DNA of 64,000 nucleotides from Streptococcus parauberis NCFD 2020. Its GTDB lineage: Bacteria > Bacillota > Bacilli > Lactobacillales > Streptococcaceae. Every line of letters begins with the position of its first letter. The stretch's first letter is position 1. Shown here in pieces: positions 7,137-14,944 of this stretch. The translations under genes were made by a program, and so were the position numbers. The notes beneath the pieces were generated by a model. It saw nothing but the letters and a program-made list of their open reading frames with translations. It did no database searches and was not told where the DNA came from. The stretch covers positions 1,736,001 to 1,800,000 of the forward strand of contig NZ_AEUT02000001.1 in assembly GCF_000187935.1 (NCBI RefSeq), read 5' to 3'.

Positions 7137-9011
7137 TTATTTTCTGAGTAATCTTAAACTATTAATTAAAACTAATAATGTCGACCCTTCATGCAAGGAA
7201 ACACTTTGAACAACTGTTAAATTGCTAAAAAATGTAAAAATAACTAAGAGAAGAACTACTATCATAGACAAGGCAACGTTTTGAATAATAATCTGTTTCA
7301 AAGATTTCGAAAGTTTGTGAGCAATTATGAGTTTACTCAAATCATTTTTCATAATCACAATATCAGCAGTTTCAATTGCCACGTCGCTTCCATCTCCCAT
7401 TGCAATCCCAATATCGGCTTTTGCTAGTGCTGGCGCATCGTTTACTCCATCTCCAACCATCGCTGTCAATCCATCTGCCTTTTGTAGTCTCTGAATCAAA
7501 TTTGATTTTTCTTCAGGTAAAACATTTGCCTTAACATCATCCATACCCATTTGACTAGCTAATGCTTTTCCAGTTTTTTCAGAGTCTCCTGTAATCATAA
7601 CACTTTTTATTTGATTCTTTCTCAAATAATCTAAAAGTATGTGAGCAGATTCCTGTGGTTTGTCTTGAATTGCGATGTAACCACAGACTTGATGGTCTAT
7701 AGCAACAAACACTACGGTAGCCCCCTTACTTTCTTGAGTTTCTTTTGCACTAAGCCATTTCTGAGGGACGTTATCAAAAATACTAGGCTTTGCAATTTGG
7801 TAAAGGGCACCTTGGTAGTCAGCCGTTAAACCTTCACCAAGTTTGTTTTCAGTTTTAATAACCATAACAGGTTTGACCTTTTCCGAAAAGTAAGAACAAA
7901 TAGCCTGTGCTAGGGGATGGTTTGATTGTTGCTCCATTCCTAAAATAATGGTCATTAGTACTGCCGTACTTACCTGACTTGGCTCTAAATCGTAGTCGAC
8001 TATTCTCGGCTTGCCAGCAGTCAGCGTTCCTGTTTTATCAAATGCTATGGCTTTGACATCCTCTAAGCTTGAAAGAAAAGCTCCTCCTTTGAAAAGAATA
8101 CCTTCTTTGGCTAAATTCGATATGCCGGCCAGTGTCGCTGGAATAGCGGAGACTGCCAATGCACATGGAGATGCTGAAACCATAAAAATCAAACCTTTAG
8201 TCAGTGTTCCCATAAGTGTCCACCCAAACAAGTTAGGTCCCAATAGTAAGAGCAGAACAAATATAATTAACACAGTTGTGACATAGATAGGTTCAAAACG
8301 TTCTATAAAACTTGCTGTCGGTGATAAGTTCCCTTGAGAGGCTTCTACTAAACGGATGATTTTTGCAAAAACTGTATCCTTGCTATCCTTAGTAACCTTC
8401 ATTGTAAAACTTGTGTTCCCGTTTATGGTTGATCCAAAAACTGTATCACCAATTCTTTTTTCTCGAGGAATAGATTCCCCATTAATACTTGATTCATTTA
8501 TGCTTGCTTGACCCTCAGTGATAACCCCATCCGTAGGAACTTGAGCGCCATTTAGTACTTGCAGTTGATCCCCAACTTTTAAACTTTCGACAGCCACTAA
8601 AGCAATTGAACCATCACTCATTATTTTTCTTGCTTCAGTCGGATTAAGCTCTAAGAGTGCCTTTATCTCTTTTTGACTTTTTGACTCAACATATTCTTCT
8701 AAAAAGTGAGCTCCTGCAAAGATAAAAATTAACAAGGCCGCTTCTATTGCCTCCCCGATAAATATTGCTCCGAGTGCAGCAATTGTCATTAAAATGTGTG
8801 TATTTGGTAAAAATTTTTTTCTGCTTAGTGAGTTTGTGACTGTGTCAGATAAACCCTCCCACATCACATGAAAACCTGATATCAAAATAGCTATCATATA
8901 GATAATTGTTTTAAATTGAGTTGGTAAAGGAATGATAAGGCCAATCATAAAGAGGACAACCCCAAAGAAGTATAATTTAATTTCTAAATTTAATTTTTTT
9001 AATTGTTTCAT
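7137..9011 (-). CDS. P1B-4-type metal-exporting ATPase (PmtA/PfeT/CoaT-like)
   Basis: 624 residues with no N-terminal metal-binding domain. Visible landmarks are TINGNTSF before the A-domain end, the ion-path motif SPC at 281-283, the phosphorylation site DKTGTLTAGK (Asp325), MVGDGVNDAPALAKADIG in the hinge, and HEGST at about 607-611 in the last helix. SPC plus HEG(G/S)(S/T) is the signature of P1B-4 pumps, which export Fe(II), Co(II) or Zn(II); CadA/CopA-type pumps carry CPC and a different last helix. The streptococcal PmtA iron exporter is of this type, but PmtA is PerR-controlled, whereas here a MerR-type regulator is divergent and a 19-bp-spacer promoter drives the gene. The substrate metal is therefore open. 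Confidence 0.85.
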   Translation of the reverse strand: MKQLKKLNLEIKLYFFGVVLFMIGLIIPLPTQFKTIIYMIAILISGFHVMWEGLSDTVTNSLSRKKFLPNTHILMTIAALGAIFIGEAIEAALLIFIFAGAHFLEEYVESKSQKEIKALLELNPTEARKIMSDGSIALVAVESLKVGDQLQVLNGAQVPTDGVITEGQASINESSINGESIPREKRIGDTVFGSTINGNTSFTMKVTKDSKDTVFAKIIRLVEASQGNLSPTASFIERFEPIYVTTVLIIFVLLLLLGPNLFGWTLMGTLTKGLIFMVSASPCALAVSAIPATLAGISNLAKEGILFKGGAFLSSLEDVKAIAFDKTGTLTAGKPRIVDYDLEPSQVSTAVLMTIILGMEQQSNHPLAQAICSYFSEKVKPVMVIKTENKLGEGLTADYQGALYQIAKPSIFDNVPQKWLSAKETQESKGATVVFVAIDHQVCGYIAIQDKPQESAHILLDYLRKNQIKSVMITGDSEKTGKALASQMGMDDVKANVLPEEKSNLIQRLQKADGLTAMVGDGVNDAPALAKADIGIAMGDGSDVAIETADIVIMKNDLSKLIIAHKLSKSLKQIIIQNVALSMIVVLLLVIFTFFSNLTVVQSVSLHEGSTLLVLINSLRLLRK

Positions 9012-9049
9012 CTTTTTCTACCTCTGAGTCGTAATTATGATATACTAGA

Positions 9050-9080
9050 AGTATAAACCATACCGTCACGGTAATGTCAA
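9050..9080 (-). promoter_or_regulatory. MerR-type promoter/operator of the metal ATPase operon
   Basis: On the minus strand TTGACA (9080-9075) and TATACT (9055-9050) are separated by exactly 19 bp, the over-long spacing typical of MerR-activated promoters. The spacer contains the inverted repeat TACCGT-C-ACGGTA at 9061-9073, the expected MerR-family operator. It lies between the ATPase gene and the divergent MerR gene, so the MerR protein is the obvious activator. Confidence 0.85.
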
Positions 9081-9095
9081 GGGTGAGGTAAAAAA

Positions 9096-9869
9096 ATGCA
9101 CTCATTATTAACAATTGGACAATTAAGTAAACTTTCTGGAATTCATATCAAGGCCCTGCGCTATTATGAGAGTATTAATATTTTAAAACCAACATATATA
9201 AATCCTCAAAATGGTTATAGATATTTTCTATTTGCTACAATTGATTATGTAAAATTGATTAAAATCTGTGCAGACTATGGTATTCCCTTAAAAGAATTTA
9301 CTCAATTTATTGATAAAGATGGTCAGATTCATATAGCTGAGCTTTTACAACAAGCAGAAGAAAAAATTCGTTTAAAAGAGTTAGCTATCAAAGAAGACAA
9401 ATATCAGATAGAGCAATTTAAAAAGCAAATAAATCTGTCAAATCAACTAGACCATAGCTCACATTATCATATCGAACCTGGTGATGAAGACTACTTCCTT
9501 GAATCCACGGACGCCACTATTTTATCTGAAGGTTATTATCACGGAATTCAGAAAATGATTCTGGAAATTAAGAAAAAAAATCTAATATTTGATCAACGAA
9601 TTGGTATCTTTATGGTAAAAAATGAGGACCAATGGAAATCTTTTCTTGCCTGTAAAGTTCAAAAATGTAAAAAAGACAGTTTAGTAAAAAATATTATTTG
9701 TCTGAAGAATAGTCATATTCATGCTGAACATATCACTAAACATAATCTTGAAAATAAAATCAAACAGTTATCAAATGAACAGAACATTACTAAGATCTTG
9801 TTATTAGAGACTATTGAAGAGCCCTATAATTTTCAAACACCTCATATTGAATTAAGATACTTTATCTAA
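9096..9869 (+). CDS. MerR-family activator with large effector domain
   Basis: 257 residues. An N-terminal MerR helix-turn-helix (TIGQLSKLSGIHIKALRYYE, then a wing with NPQNGYRYF) is followed by a coiled-coil dimerisation helix (about 85-120) and a C-terminal domain of about 130 residues (HYHIEPGDEDYFLE onward). This layout is like BmrR/TipA drug-sensing regulators rather than ZntR or CueR, which end soon after the coiled coil with a Cys-rich metal loop. Cysteines are few (a C-x-x-x-K-C stretch near 190). It is divergent from a P1B-4 metal pump, an unusual pairing. Ribosome site GGGTGAGG precedes the ATG. Confidence 0.85.
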   Translation: MHSLLTIGQLSKLSGIHIKALRYYESINILKPTYINPQNGYRYFLFATIDYVKLIKICADYGIPLKEFTQFIDKDGQIHIAELLQQAEEKIRLKELAIKEDKYQIEQFKKQINLSNQLDHSSHYHIEPGDEDYFLESTDATILSEGYYHGIQKMILEIKKKNLIFDQRIGIFMVKNEDQWKSFLACKVQKCKKDSLVKNIICLKNSHIHAEHITKHNLENKIKQLSNEQNITKILLLETIEEPYNFQTPHIELRYFI

Positions 9870-10265
9870 TTTAACTTAACTCTCTTAATATCACTTTGAT
9901 GAACAACATTTCTTTAAAGTATGATGAAAATTTAATACATAAAAAGCCTTTTAACACTGCTTTCAGAATGAAGAAAAAGTTATTTCTCTTCATTTTTGAA
10001 TGTTTAATTTATAGTATGATAGATACTATAAGAAATTACTTTTAAACAAGAAAATAGAAACTAATTCAATTAGTAGAAATTATCCTTAATTGAATCAAAG
10101 GAGTCTTATGACCTTTTCTACAAACCGTTCGAGAAGGAAGCAAACATAATAATTGAAACATAAAAAAGAAATTAAATGACATGAATTCCTACATTTATGT
10201 ACAATATATTTTTAATCTAGAGTTAACAAAAAAGCCTTTAAATAAAGGCTTTTTTTTATTAATAA
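9870..10265. other. Intergenic with a mini-ORF and palindrome
   Basis: About 400 bp between the MerR gene and the DUF2812 gene. It holds the perfect inverted repeat TATAGTAT-GATAG-ATACTATA (10010-10030) and, 78 bp on, a 13-codon ORF at 10108-10149 (MTFSTNRSRRKQT) with an AAGGAG ribosome site. It then ends in the terminator at 10227-10258. The order promoter-like palindrome, mini-ORF, terminator could be a small RNA or micro-peptide gene, or a gene stump. Confidence 0.4.
10227..10258. terminator. Intrinsic terminator
   Basis: AAAAAAGCCTTT-AAAT-AAAGGCTTTTTTTT, the same hairpin core as at 6489-6515. It lies just downstream of the DUF2812 stop codon on the minus strand and can also stop plus-strand transcripts. 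Confidence 0.85.
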
Positions 10266-10865
10266 TTATTTCTTACTTTTGTGTGCTCGCCCCAAATAAT
10301 ATATACCAGCTATAAGAAAGTAGAATATAGGTAAAACTCTAAGGAGAACAAATGGAGTTTCAAAGAGAAATCCTAGCCAGAACATACGTCCTTCCATGCC
10401 CCATAAGCCCTGAGTTAAGTACCATGATTGAGGATTTATAAGATTAAATTGAGTTACTCTCATTAACAAAAAGAAATAAATAATAAAGACAAAAGCCATT
10501 TCACTAGCATATTTGTAGTAACTATTCACCATGGCCTCTTTTGATTCTGGATCAGAGAAAATTTCGGAATTTTCTCGGGAATTAAGTTGTTGGAAATAAT
10601 GAAGTCCACCCCAACGGCTGCCCGCAACATGTTTCCAGCCACTATCTTCAAAGAGCGTTACATAATCTAAAAATTTATCTTTTGACATGTATCTTTTATA
10701 ATCCATTCTTACTTTCTTATCCCGACTAGATTCATCCTTCTTAAAATAATAAAGCGAGGGGATAATTGAACTGACTCCAGATAAAGAGTAACCCTTTTCT
10801 TGAATACTGTTTAACCATTCTTCTTCTTTAGTCATCGAATTAAAATAAAGTTTAAATTTTATCAT
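10266..10865 (-). CDS. DUF2812 domain membrane protein
   Basis: 199 residues. The N-terminal 100 residues have the DUF2812 look: FNSMTKEEEWLNSIQEKGYS, later YVTLFEDSGWKHVAG and GGLHYFQ. This is followed by two or three membrane helices (MAFVFIIYFFLLMRVTQF; FLFETPFVLLRVLPIFYFLIAGI). It begins one base after the PadR regulator stop, so the two are cotranscribed and coupled. DUF2812 proteins are commonly paired with PadR regulators; function is otherwise unknown. Confidence 0.8.
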   Translation of the reverse strand: MIKFKLYFNSMTKEEEWLNSIQEKGYSLSGVSSIIPSLYYFKKDESSRDKKVRMDYKRYMSKDKFLDYVTLFEDSGWKHVAGSRWGGLHYFQQLNSRENSEIFSDPESKEAMVNSYYKYASEMAFVFIIYFFLLMRVTQFNLINPQSWYLTQGLWGMEGRMFWLGFLFETPFVLLRVLPIFYFLIAGIYYLGRAHKSKK

Positions 10866-10866
10866 C

Positions 10867-11187
10867 TCACTTATCTCCTAATCTTAGTTGGTTGGTTAAA
10901 TTAACCAGATATTTTAAACGATTAATTTCAAGATTAACCATTTCTTTACCTTTTTCAGTGATAATATAAACTTTCCTTCTGCTATCCTCACTAGGAACAG
11001 ATTTGATCCACTTTTGTTTGAGTAAATTTTCAATAGCTCCATACATGGTTCCTGCAGCAATTCTAACGTCACCATTACTCATGTCTTCTACCTTTTGCAT
11101 AATTACATAGCCATGTGCAGGTTCTAGTAATGCTAGTAGAACATAGAAAGTTGTTTCAGTTAGTGGAATATTTTTATCTCTTTTCAT
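10867..11187 (-). CDS. PadR-family transcriptional repressor
   Basis: 106 residues with the PadR winged-helix signature: LTETTFYVLLALLEPAHGYV, the MQKVEDMSNGDVRIAAGTMY stretch with GTMYGAIENLL, and EDSRRKVYIITEKGKEM. It is short (subfamily 2, no long C-terminal domain). It heads the operon with DUF2812. A strong promoter with a repeated 12-bp box lies upstream, suggesting autorepression. Confidence 0.9.
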   Translation of the reverse strand: MKRDKNIPLTETTFYVLLALLEPAHGYVIMQKVEDMSNGDVRIAAGTMYGAIENLLKQKWIKSVPSEDSRRKVYIITEKGKEMVNLEINRLKYLVNLTNQLRLGDK

Positions 11188-11202
11188 TATATCACCTCAA
11201 TG

Positions 11203-11253
11203 TACAGTTTAACTTTATATTTATATTATATACAGTTTAACTATATAAGTCAA
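11203..11253 (-). promoter_or_regulatory. Promoter of the padR operon with two TACAGTTTAACT boxes
   Basis: On the minus strand TTGACT (11253-11248), a 17-bp spacer and TATAAT (11230-11225) form a near-consensus promoter. The plus-strand box TACAGTTTAACT occurs twice in the same orientation, at 11231-11242 inside the spacer and at 11203-11214 just downstream of the start point. A repressor bound there would block transcription, so these are good candidate PadR sites. Confidence 0.75.
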
Positions 11254-11282
11254 CTGCTTATTAAAAAATATTATAATCTAAC

Positions 11283-11309
11283 AAAAAAGCCCCAATTATA
11301 GGCTTTTTT
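11283..11309. terminator. Intrinsic terminator
   Basis: AAAAAAGCC-CCAATTATA-GGCTTTTTT directly after the glycosylase stop codon on the minus strand. Confidence 0.75.
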
Positions 11310-11310
11310 C

Positions 11311-11883
11311 TTATCTCCACGTCTCCCGATCAGGAACCAAACCCCGTTTGCGAATTCTCGAAACATGCTGATTGCCTGCTACATAAAAACAGAGTGGCGC
11401 CTCGCGCCAGAGGTCTGTACATGTCACGCCAATTCTAGCACGACTGGCAATTTTTTTCGGCTTAAGACTTGGCCTAAGATGCAGGGCGCAGTTTTCACTA
11501 TCTTGCCCATCCCAAGCTCGAGTGATCCCAAAAAGTCGAGTCAGTTTGCCCGGCCCATTGCCTTCAGGCAAACCATCAGGCGTTTCTAAAGCTCTAATAA
11601 GGACTGCTTCAGGGACTTCTTTCTCTCGCGTCACTAAATTAAGCATGTTGTGCCCATGAATCTGATAAACATACCAATGACCCGCTTCCAGATACATGGA
11701 CTCATTTTTGGGAGTCCGACGTCCTTGGGCACTGTGACAAGCACTGTCAAAAGCACCTAGATAAGCCTCGGTTTCGACAATCCGCCCTAGCTTCTCATCA
11801 CCTAAATAGAGTTCCATCCCAAGCAAAGCCTTGGCTGCTCCTTGCGTATCCGTCAAAAGTAATTTTCTAAACCACTGGTCCAT
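11311..11883 (-). CDS. 3-methyladenine DNA glycosylase (AAG/MPG family)
   Basis: 190 residues, normal for bacterial AAG. Removes alkylated purines in base-excision repair. Family motifs are clear: LLTDTQGAAKALLGMEL, GRIVETEAYLGAFDSACHSA (the active-site Glu lies in this loop), YVYQIHGHNMLNLV, VLIRALETP, GNGPGKLTRLFGIT and the closing RIGV. I start at the ATG at 11883, eight bases after AAGGTGGGGAG; a GTG at 11892 overlaps that ribosome site and is less likely. It is a single-gene transcript. Confidence 0.92.
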   Translation of the reverse strand: MDQWFRKLLLTDTQGAAKALLGMELYLGDEKLGRIVETEAYLGAFDSACHSAQGRRTPKNESMYLEAGHWYVYQIHGHNMLNLVTREKEVPEAVLIRALETPDGLPEGNGPGKLTRLFGITRAWDGQDSENCALHLRPSLKPKKIASRARIGVTCTDLWREAPLCFYVAGNQHVSRIRKRGLVPDRETWR

Positions 11884-12078
11884 CGTTAGCACTCCCCACC
11901 TTTTTATTACACTTACTATATCTCACTTGCTTAACAAAATGCAAGGATCAGCTGTGCTTTAGAGTCAATTCTAATAGATGGAATATTCGACAAAAGACGA
12001 ATAATTTTTCATAAAAATAGTTTCTGATGGTACAATATTACAATATTTGATAATATTGTACTAATTTTGGAGGTATCT

Positions 12079-12396
12079 ATGGATATTAAAGCTTATCAGC
12101 AATGGGTCAGTGATTTTTACAAGAAGCGTCACTGGTACCAGTACAACCCTTTTATCCGCAGTAATTTTTTGACTGAGGAAGTCGGTGAACTTGCGCAAGC
12201 TATTCGCAAATATGAAATTGGACGGGATCGTCCGGACGAAACCACCAGGACTGAAAGAGAAAATCTAGAAGATATTAAGGAAGAACTAGGAGATGTGTTA
12301 GATAATATTTTCATCCTAGCTGACTTGTATCAAATATCCTTGGAAGACATCGTCCAAGCCCACAAAACAAAATTAGAAAAGAGATTTGAAGAGTGA
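12079..12396 (+). CDS. MazG-like nucleotide pyrophosphohydrolase
   Basis: 105 residues from the ATG at 12079, directly preceded by GGAGG; the in-frame TTG upstream is part of the leader. The MazG fold is shown by FLTEEVGELAQAIRKYE (the E-x-x-E metal-binding helix) and the second metal motif EELGDVLDNIFILADLY (E-x-x-D). Such enzymes hydrolyse abnormal or excess NTPs. Its stop overlaps the start of the LOG-family gene, so the two are coupled. Confidence 0.88.
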   Translation: MDIKAYQQWVSDFYKKRHWYQYNPFIRSNFLTEEVGELAQAIRKYEIGRDRPDETTRTERENLEDIKEELGDVLDNIFILADLYQISLEDIVQAHKTKLEKRFEE

Positions 12397-12953
12397 ACAT
12401 CACAATTTTTTGCGGAGCGAGCACAGGCAATAACCCTATTTATGGTCAAAAAACAATCCAGCTAGCTGAATGGATGGCTGAGACAAAACATAATCTTGTT
12501 TTTGGTGGTGGAAAGATTGGTTTAATGGGAATCATGGCAGATACGATTATTGCCCATGGAGGCCACACAACTGGTGTCATGCCTGCTTTTTTGAAGGATC
12601 GGGAAATTGCTCACGCGGGTCTAACCGAACTAATTATTGTCAACAATATGTCAGACCGTAAAGCAAAAATGATGACCTTAGGCGATGCCTTCATAGCCTT
12701 ACCTGGAGGCCCAGGAACACTCGAAGAAATATCAGAAGTCATTTCTTGGTCTCGTATTGGTCAAAATGATAGTCCCTGTGTTCTCTATAACGTCAATGGT
12801 TATTTTAATGACTTGAAAAATCAGTTTGACCACATGGTTTCAGAAGGTTTTCTCAGCCAAAAAGACCGTAATAAGGTACTCTTCACAGATGATATCTCAA
12901 AAATTGAGAGCTTTATCACTGATTATCAAGCACCAAGCATCCGTAACTATTAA
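12393..12953 (+). CDS. LOG-family nucleotide 5'-monophosphate phosphoribohydrolase
   Basis: 186 residues, starting at a GTG that overlaps the upstream stop (GTGA). The Rossmann-like LOG fold is recognised by IFCGASTG at the N-terminus, LVFGGGKIGLMGIMADTII, MSDRKAKM, and the hallmark ALPGGPGTLEEISEVI. Bacterial members cleave AMP-like nucleotides or cytokinin nucleotides to base plus ribose 5-phosphate. Coupling to a MazG-type NTP hydrolase suggests shared nucleotide housekeeping. Confidence 0.9.
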   Translation: MNITIFCGASTGNNPIYGQKTIQLAEWMAETKHNLVFGGGKIGLMGIMADTIIAHGGHTTGVMPAFLKDREIAHAGLTELIIVNNMSDRKAKMMTLGDAFIALPGGPGTLEEISEVISWSRIGQNDSPCVLYNVNGYFNDLKNQFDHMVSEGFLSQKDRNKVLFTDDISKIESFITDYQAPSIRNY

Positions 12954-12985
12954 GAAAAAAGCCTTTCACAAGGCTTTTTTCTTTT
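12952..12985. terminator. Intrinsic terminator, both directions
   Basis: AGAAAAAAGCCTT-TCAC-AAGGCTTTTTTCTT between the LOG gene and the convergent cyclophilin-like gene. Confidence 0.85.
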
Positions 12986-13331
12986 AACTTGTTAATGTTA
13001 GAAGTAATTCTTCATTACTTAATAAGTCCACTATTTGATTGTCAGAAAGCTTAATTCTTCCTAATTTCGTATAAGACCAGCTATTTTGTCCGTAAAAGAT
13101 AACAATATTATTGCCATTATAAAGGACAATATCTCCTACTTCTGTTTTTATATGTTTATCACTTCTCGGATAATTCTTTCCTAAAAATCCGACTTGTTCA
13201 AAACCACCATATTTTTCCATCTTTACGTTAATTGGACTTTTTTGAGCATCTTCATTCAAGGTATACACAGCCTGATTTAATTCCCAATCAACTGGGATGT
13301 CATTGTCTTTAATTTTTAATTTCATTGACAT
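12984..13331 (-). CDS. Cyclophilin-like fold protein
   Basis: 115 residues, no signal peptide. The pattern (M-K-L-K-I-x-D near the start, an ELNQAVYTLNED stretch, GGFEQVGFLGKNYPRSD, then GDIVLYNGNNIVIFYGQNSW and a GRIKL ending) matches the small bacterial cyclophilin-like beta-barrel family often found near oxidoreductases or hydrolases. It is 30 bp downstream of the alpha/beta hydrolase on the same strand and probably in its MerR-controlled transcript. Enzyme activity unknown. Confidence 0.75.
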   Translation of the reverse strand: MSMKLKIKDNDIPVDWELNQAVYTLNEDAQKSPINVKMEKYGGFEQVGFLGKNYPRSDKHIKTEVGDIVLYNGNNIVIFYGQNSWSYTKLGRIKLSDNQIVDLLSNEELLLTLTS

Positions 13332-13361
13332 ATTACCTACTCTCTTCGATAAGCTTAAATA

Positions 13362-14357
13362 TTAGTTTAAATAATTCTCAAAAAATTGTTCTATTTTATC
13401 AAATGGTATAACATCAGTTTGATCGTATAAATCAGTATGAGAAGCCCCAGGGATAGTTAACATCTCTTTATTCTCAATATAATTACTGTTAGTAATCATA
13501 TTATCAAATGCATCTTTTCCAAAATAATAACTATGTGCCTGGTCACCATGAATAACTAGTACTGCACTACGAATTTCATTACTATATTGTAAAATTGGTT
13601 GGTTCAAGAAAGACATCGTTCCAACTACATTCCATCCCTCATTAGAATTTAAAGATCTTTCATGATAGCCACGATTAGTTTTATAATAGTCAAAATAATC
13701 TTTCACAAAAGACGGAACATCTTCTGGAAGGGGATCAACAACGCCTCCTGCACGCGCATAATCTCCATTTTTATAATCAAGAGTTCGTTGATGATTTAAT
13801 AATTTTCGTGTTTCATATCTTGCTTTTTCGCTATCATCTGCGTCGAAGTAGCCTTTAGCATTAACTCTTGTCATATCATACATGGTAGAAACAAGTGTTG
13901 CCTTTATACGTGTATCTAAAGCAGCAGCATTAATTGCCATTCCACCGAAGCCACAAATACCTATTATTCCTATTTTATCAGTATCAACAAACTCATGAGT
14001 AGACAGAAAATCTACAGCTGCTTGAAAATCTTCTGTGTTAATGTCAGGAGAAGCCATATTTCTTGGATAACCTCCGCTTTCTCCTATGAAAGAAGGATCA
14101 AAAGCAAGTGTTGCGTACCCTTTTTCAGCCATTATTTGAGCATAAAGTCCGCTTGATTGTTCTTTAACAGCGCCAAATGGACCTGACACTGCAATAGCTG
14201 ATAATTTCTTGTGCTCTTTATTTAAAGGAAGATAAAAATCACCTGCAAGTGTAATTCCGTATCGATTTGTAAAAGTAACCTTCTGATGTTTTACAGCGTT
14301 ACTTTTTTCAAATGTTTTATCCCACTTTTCCTCTAGAACTAACTTTTCTTGTTGCAT
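13362..14357 (-). CDS. Alpha/beta hydrolase of the YcjY/dienelactone-hydrolase type
   Basis: 331 residues, no signal peptide. The nucleophile elbow reads GIIGICGFGGMA, with Cys where most relatives have Ser, as in YcjY and dienelactone hydrolases. The catalytic His is in IPGASHTDLYDQ and the acid is probably in VIHGDQAHSYYFG or nearby. Substrate unknown. It is driven from a MerR-type promoter divergent from a small MerR regulator, so it is likely induced by a small electrophile or drug that it helps to detoxify (inference). A cyclophilin-like gene follows. Confidence 0.85.
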   Translation of the reverse strand: MQQEKLVLEEKWDKTFEKSNAVKHQKVTFTNRYGITLAGDFYLPLNKEHKKLSAIAVSGPFGAVKEQSSGLYAQIMAEKGYATLAFDPSFIGESGGYPRNMASPDINTEDFQAAVDFLSTHEFVDTDKIGIIGICGFGGMAINAAALDTRIKATLVSTMYDMTRVNAKGYFDADDSEKARYETRKLLNHQRTLDYKNGDYARAGGVVDPLPEDVPSFVKDYFDYYKTNRGYHERSLNSNEGWNVVGTMSFLNQPILQYSNEIRSAVLVIHGDQAHSYYFGKDAFDNMITNSNYIENKEMLTIPGASHTDLYDQTDVIPFDKIEQFFENYLN

Positions 14358-14410
14358 AATTAATATCCTCCATATCTGTTTTACAACATCTAATATTAAA
14401 TGTTATAATC

Positions 14411-14441
14411 ACTATAACACCTAAAGTTGACTTTAGGTCAA
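14411..14441 (-). promoter_or_regulatory. MerR-type promoter/operator of the hydrolase
   Basis: Minus-strand TTGACC (14441-14436) and TATAGT (14416-14411) are separated by 19 bp. The spacer contains the perfect inverted repeat ACCTAAAGT-TG-ACTTTAGGT. It sits between the hydrolase and the divergent MerR gene and is the second such 19-bp-spacer element in this window. Confidence 0.85.
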
Positions 14442-14457
14442 GGAATAAGGAGAAAAA

Positions 14458-14895
14458 ATGTACACAATTGGAGAAGTTTCAAAATTATTTAATTTACCTG
14501 TCTCTACATTACGTTATTATGATAAAGAAGGATTTTTCCCATTTCTAGAAAGAACAAACGGTATCCGTAAATTTAGTGAAACTGAAATTGAAGCACTAAA
14601 TATTATTGAATGCTTAAAATTTGCTGGTTTAGAAATCAAAGATATTAAATTATTCATTGATTGGTGTAATCAAGGTCCGTCAACATATCGTCTAAGAAAA
14701 GAACTTTTTAAAGAAAAGCAGGCCCATCTTGAAGAAGAAATGAAACAATTAGAAAAATACTTAGCAATGGTGAAATTCAAATCTTGGTACTATGACCAAG
14801 CTATTATTGATGGCACAGAAAAGAAAATACAAGCAAAATTGCCAAACAACCTACCAAAAAACATCCAAGAATTATATAATCTAGCACATTCATAA
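14458..14895 (+). CDS. MerR-family regulator (AdhR-like)
   Basis: 145 residues. MYTIGEVSKLFNLPVSTLRY followed by YDKEGFFPFLERTNGIRKF is a classic MerR helix-turn-helix and wing, followed by a long coiled coil (about 75-115). There is no large effector domain and no cysteine pair; one Cys lies near residue 60 (IIECLKFAG) and one in DWCNQG. AdhR/NmlR-type regulators that sense aldehydes or electrophiles through a cysteine look like this. AAGGAG precedes the ATG. Confidence 0.9.
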   Translation: MYTIGEVSKLFNLPVSTLRYYDKEGFFPFLERTNGIRKFSETEIEALNIIECLKFAGLEIKDIKLFIDWCNQGPSTYRLRKELFKEKQAHLEEEMKQLEKYLAMVKFKSWYYDQAIIDGTEKKIQAKLPNNLPKNIQELYNLAHS

Positions 14896-14944
14896 AAAAA
14901 TAACTATTCAAAATAAGATAGAAAGATAATTAATGATAGAGCAG

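Noticed and set aside
8011-8286. 91-aa ORF opposite the metal ATPase
   Set aside because: It is a shadow of the strong ATPase frame; antisense to the SPC and DKTG region.
7137-9011. Cadmium/zinc CadA or copper CopA ATPase
   Set aside because: It has SPC instead of CPC, HEGST in the last helix and no N-terminal metal-binding domain, all of which point to P1B-4.
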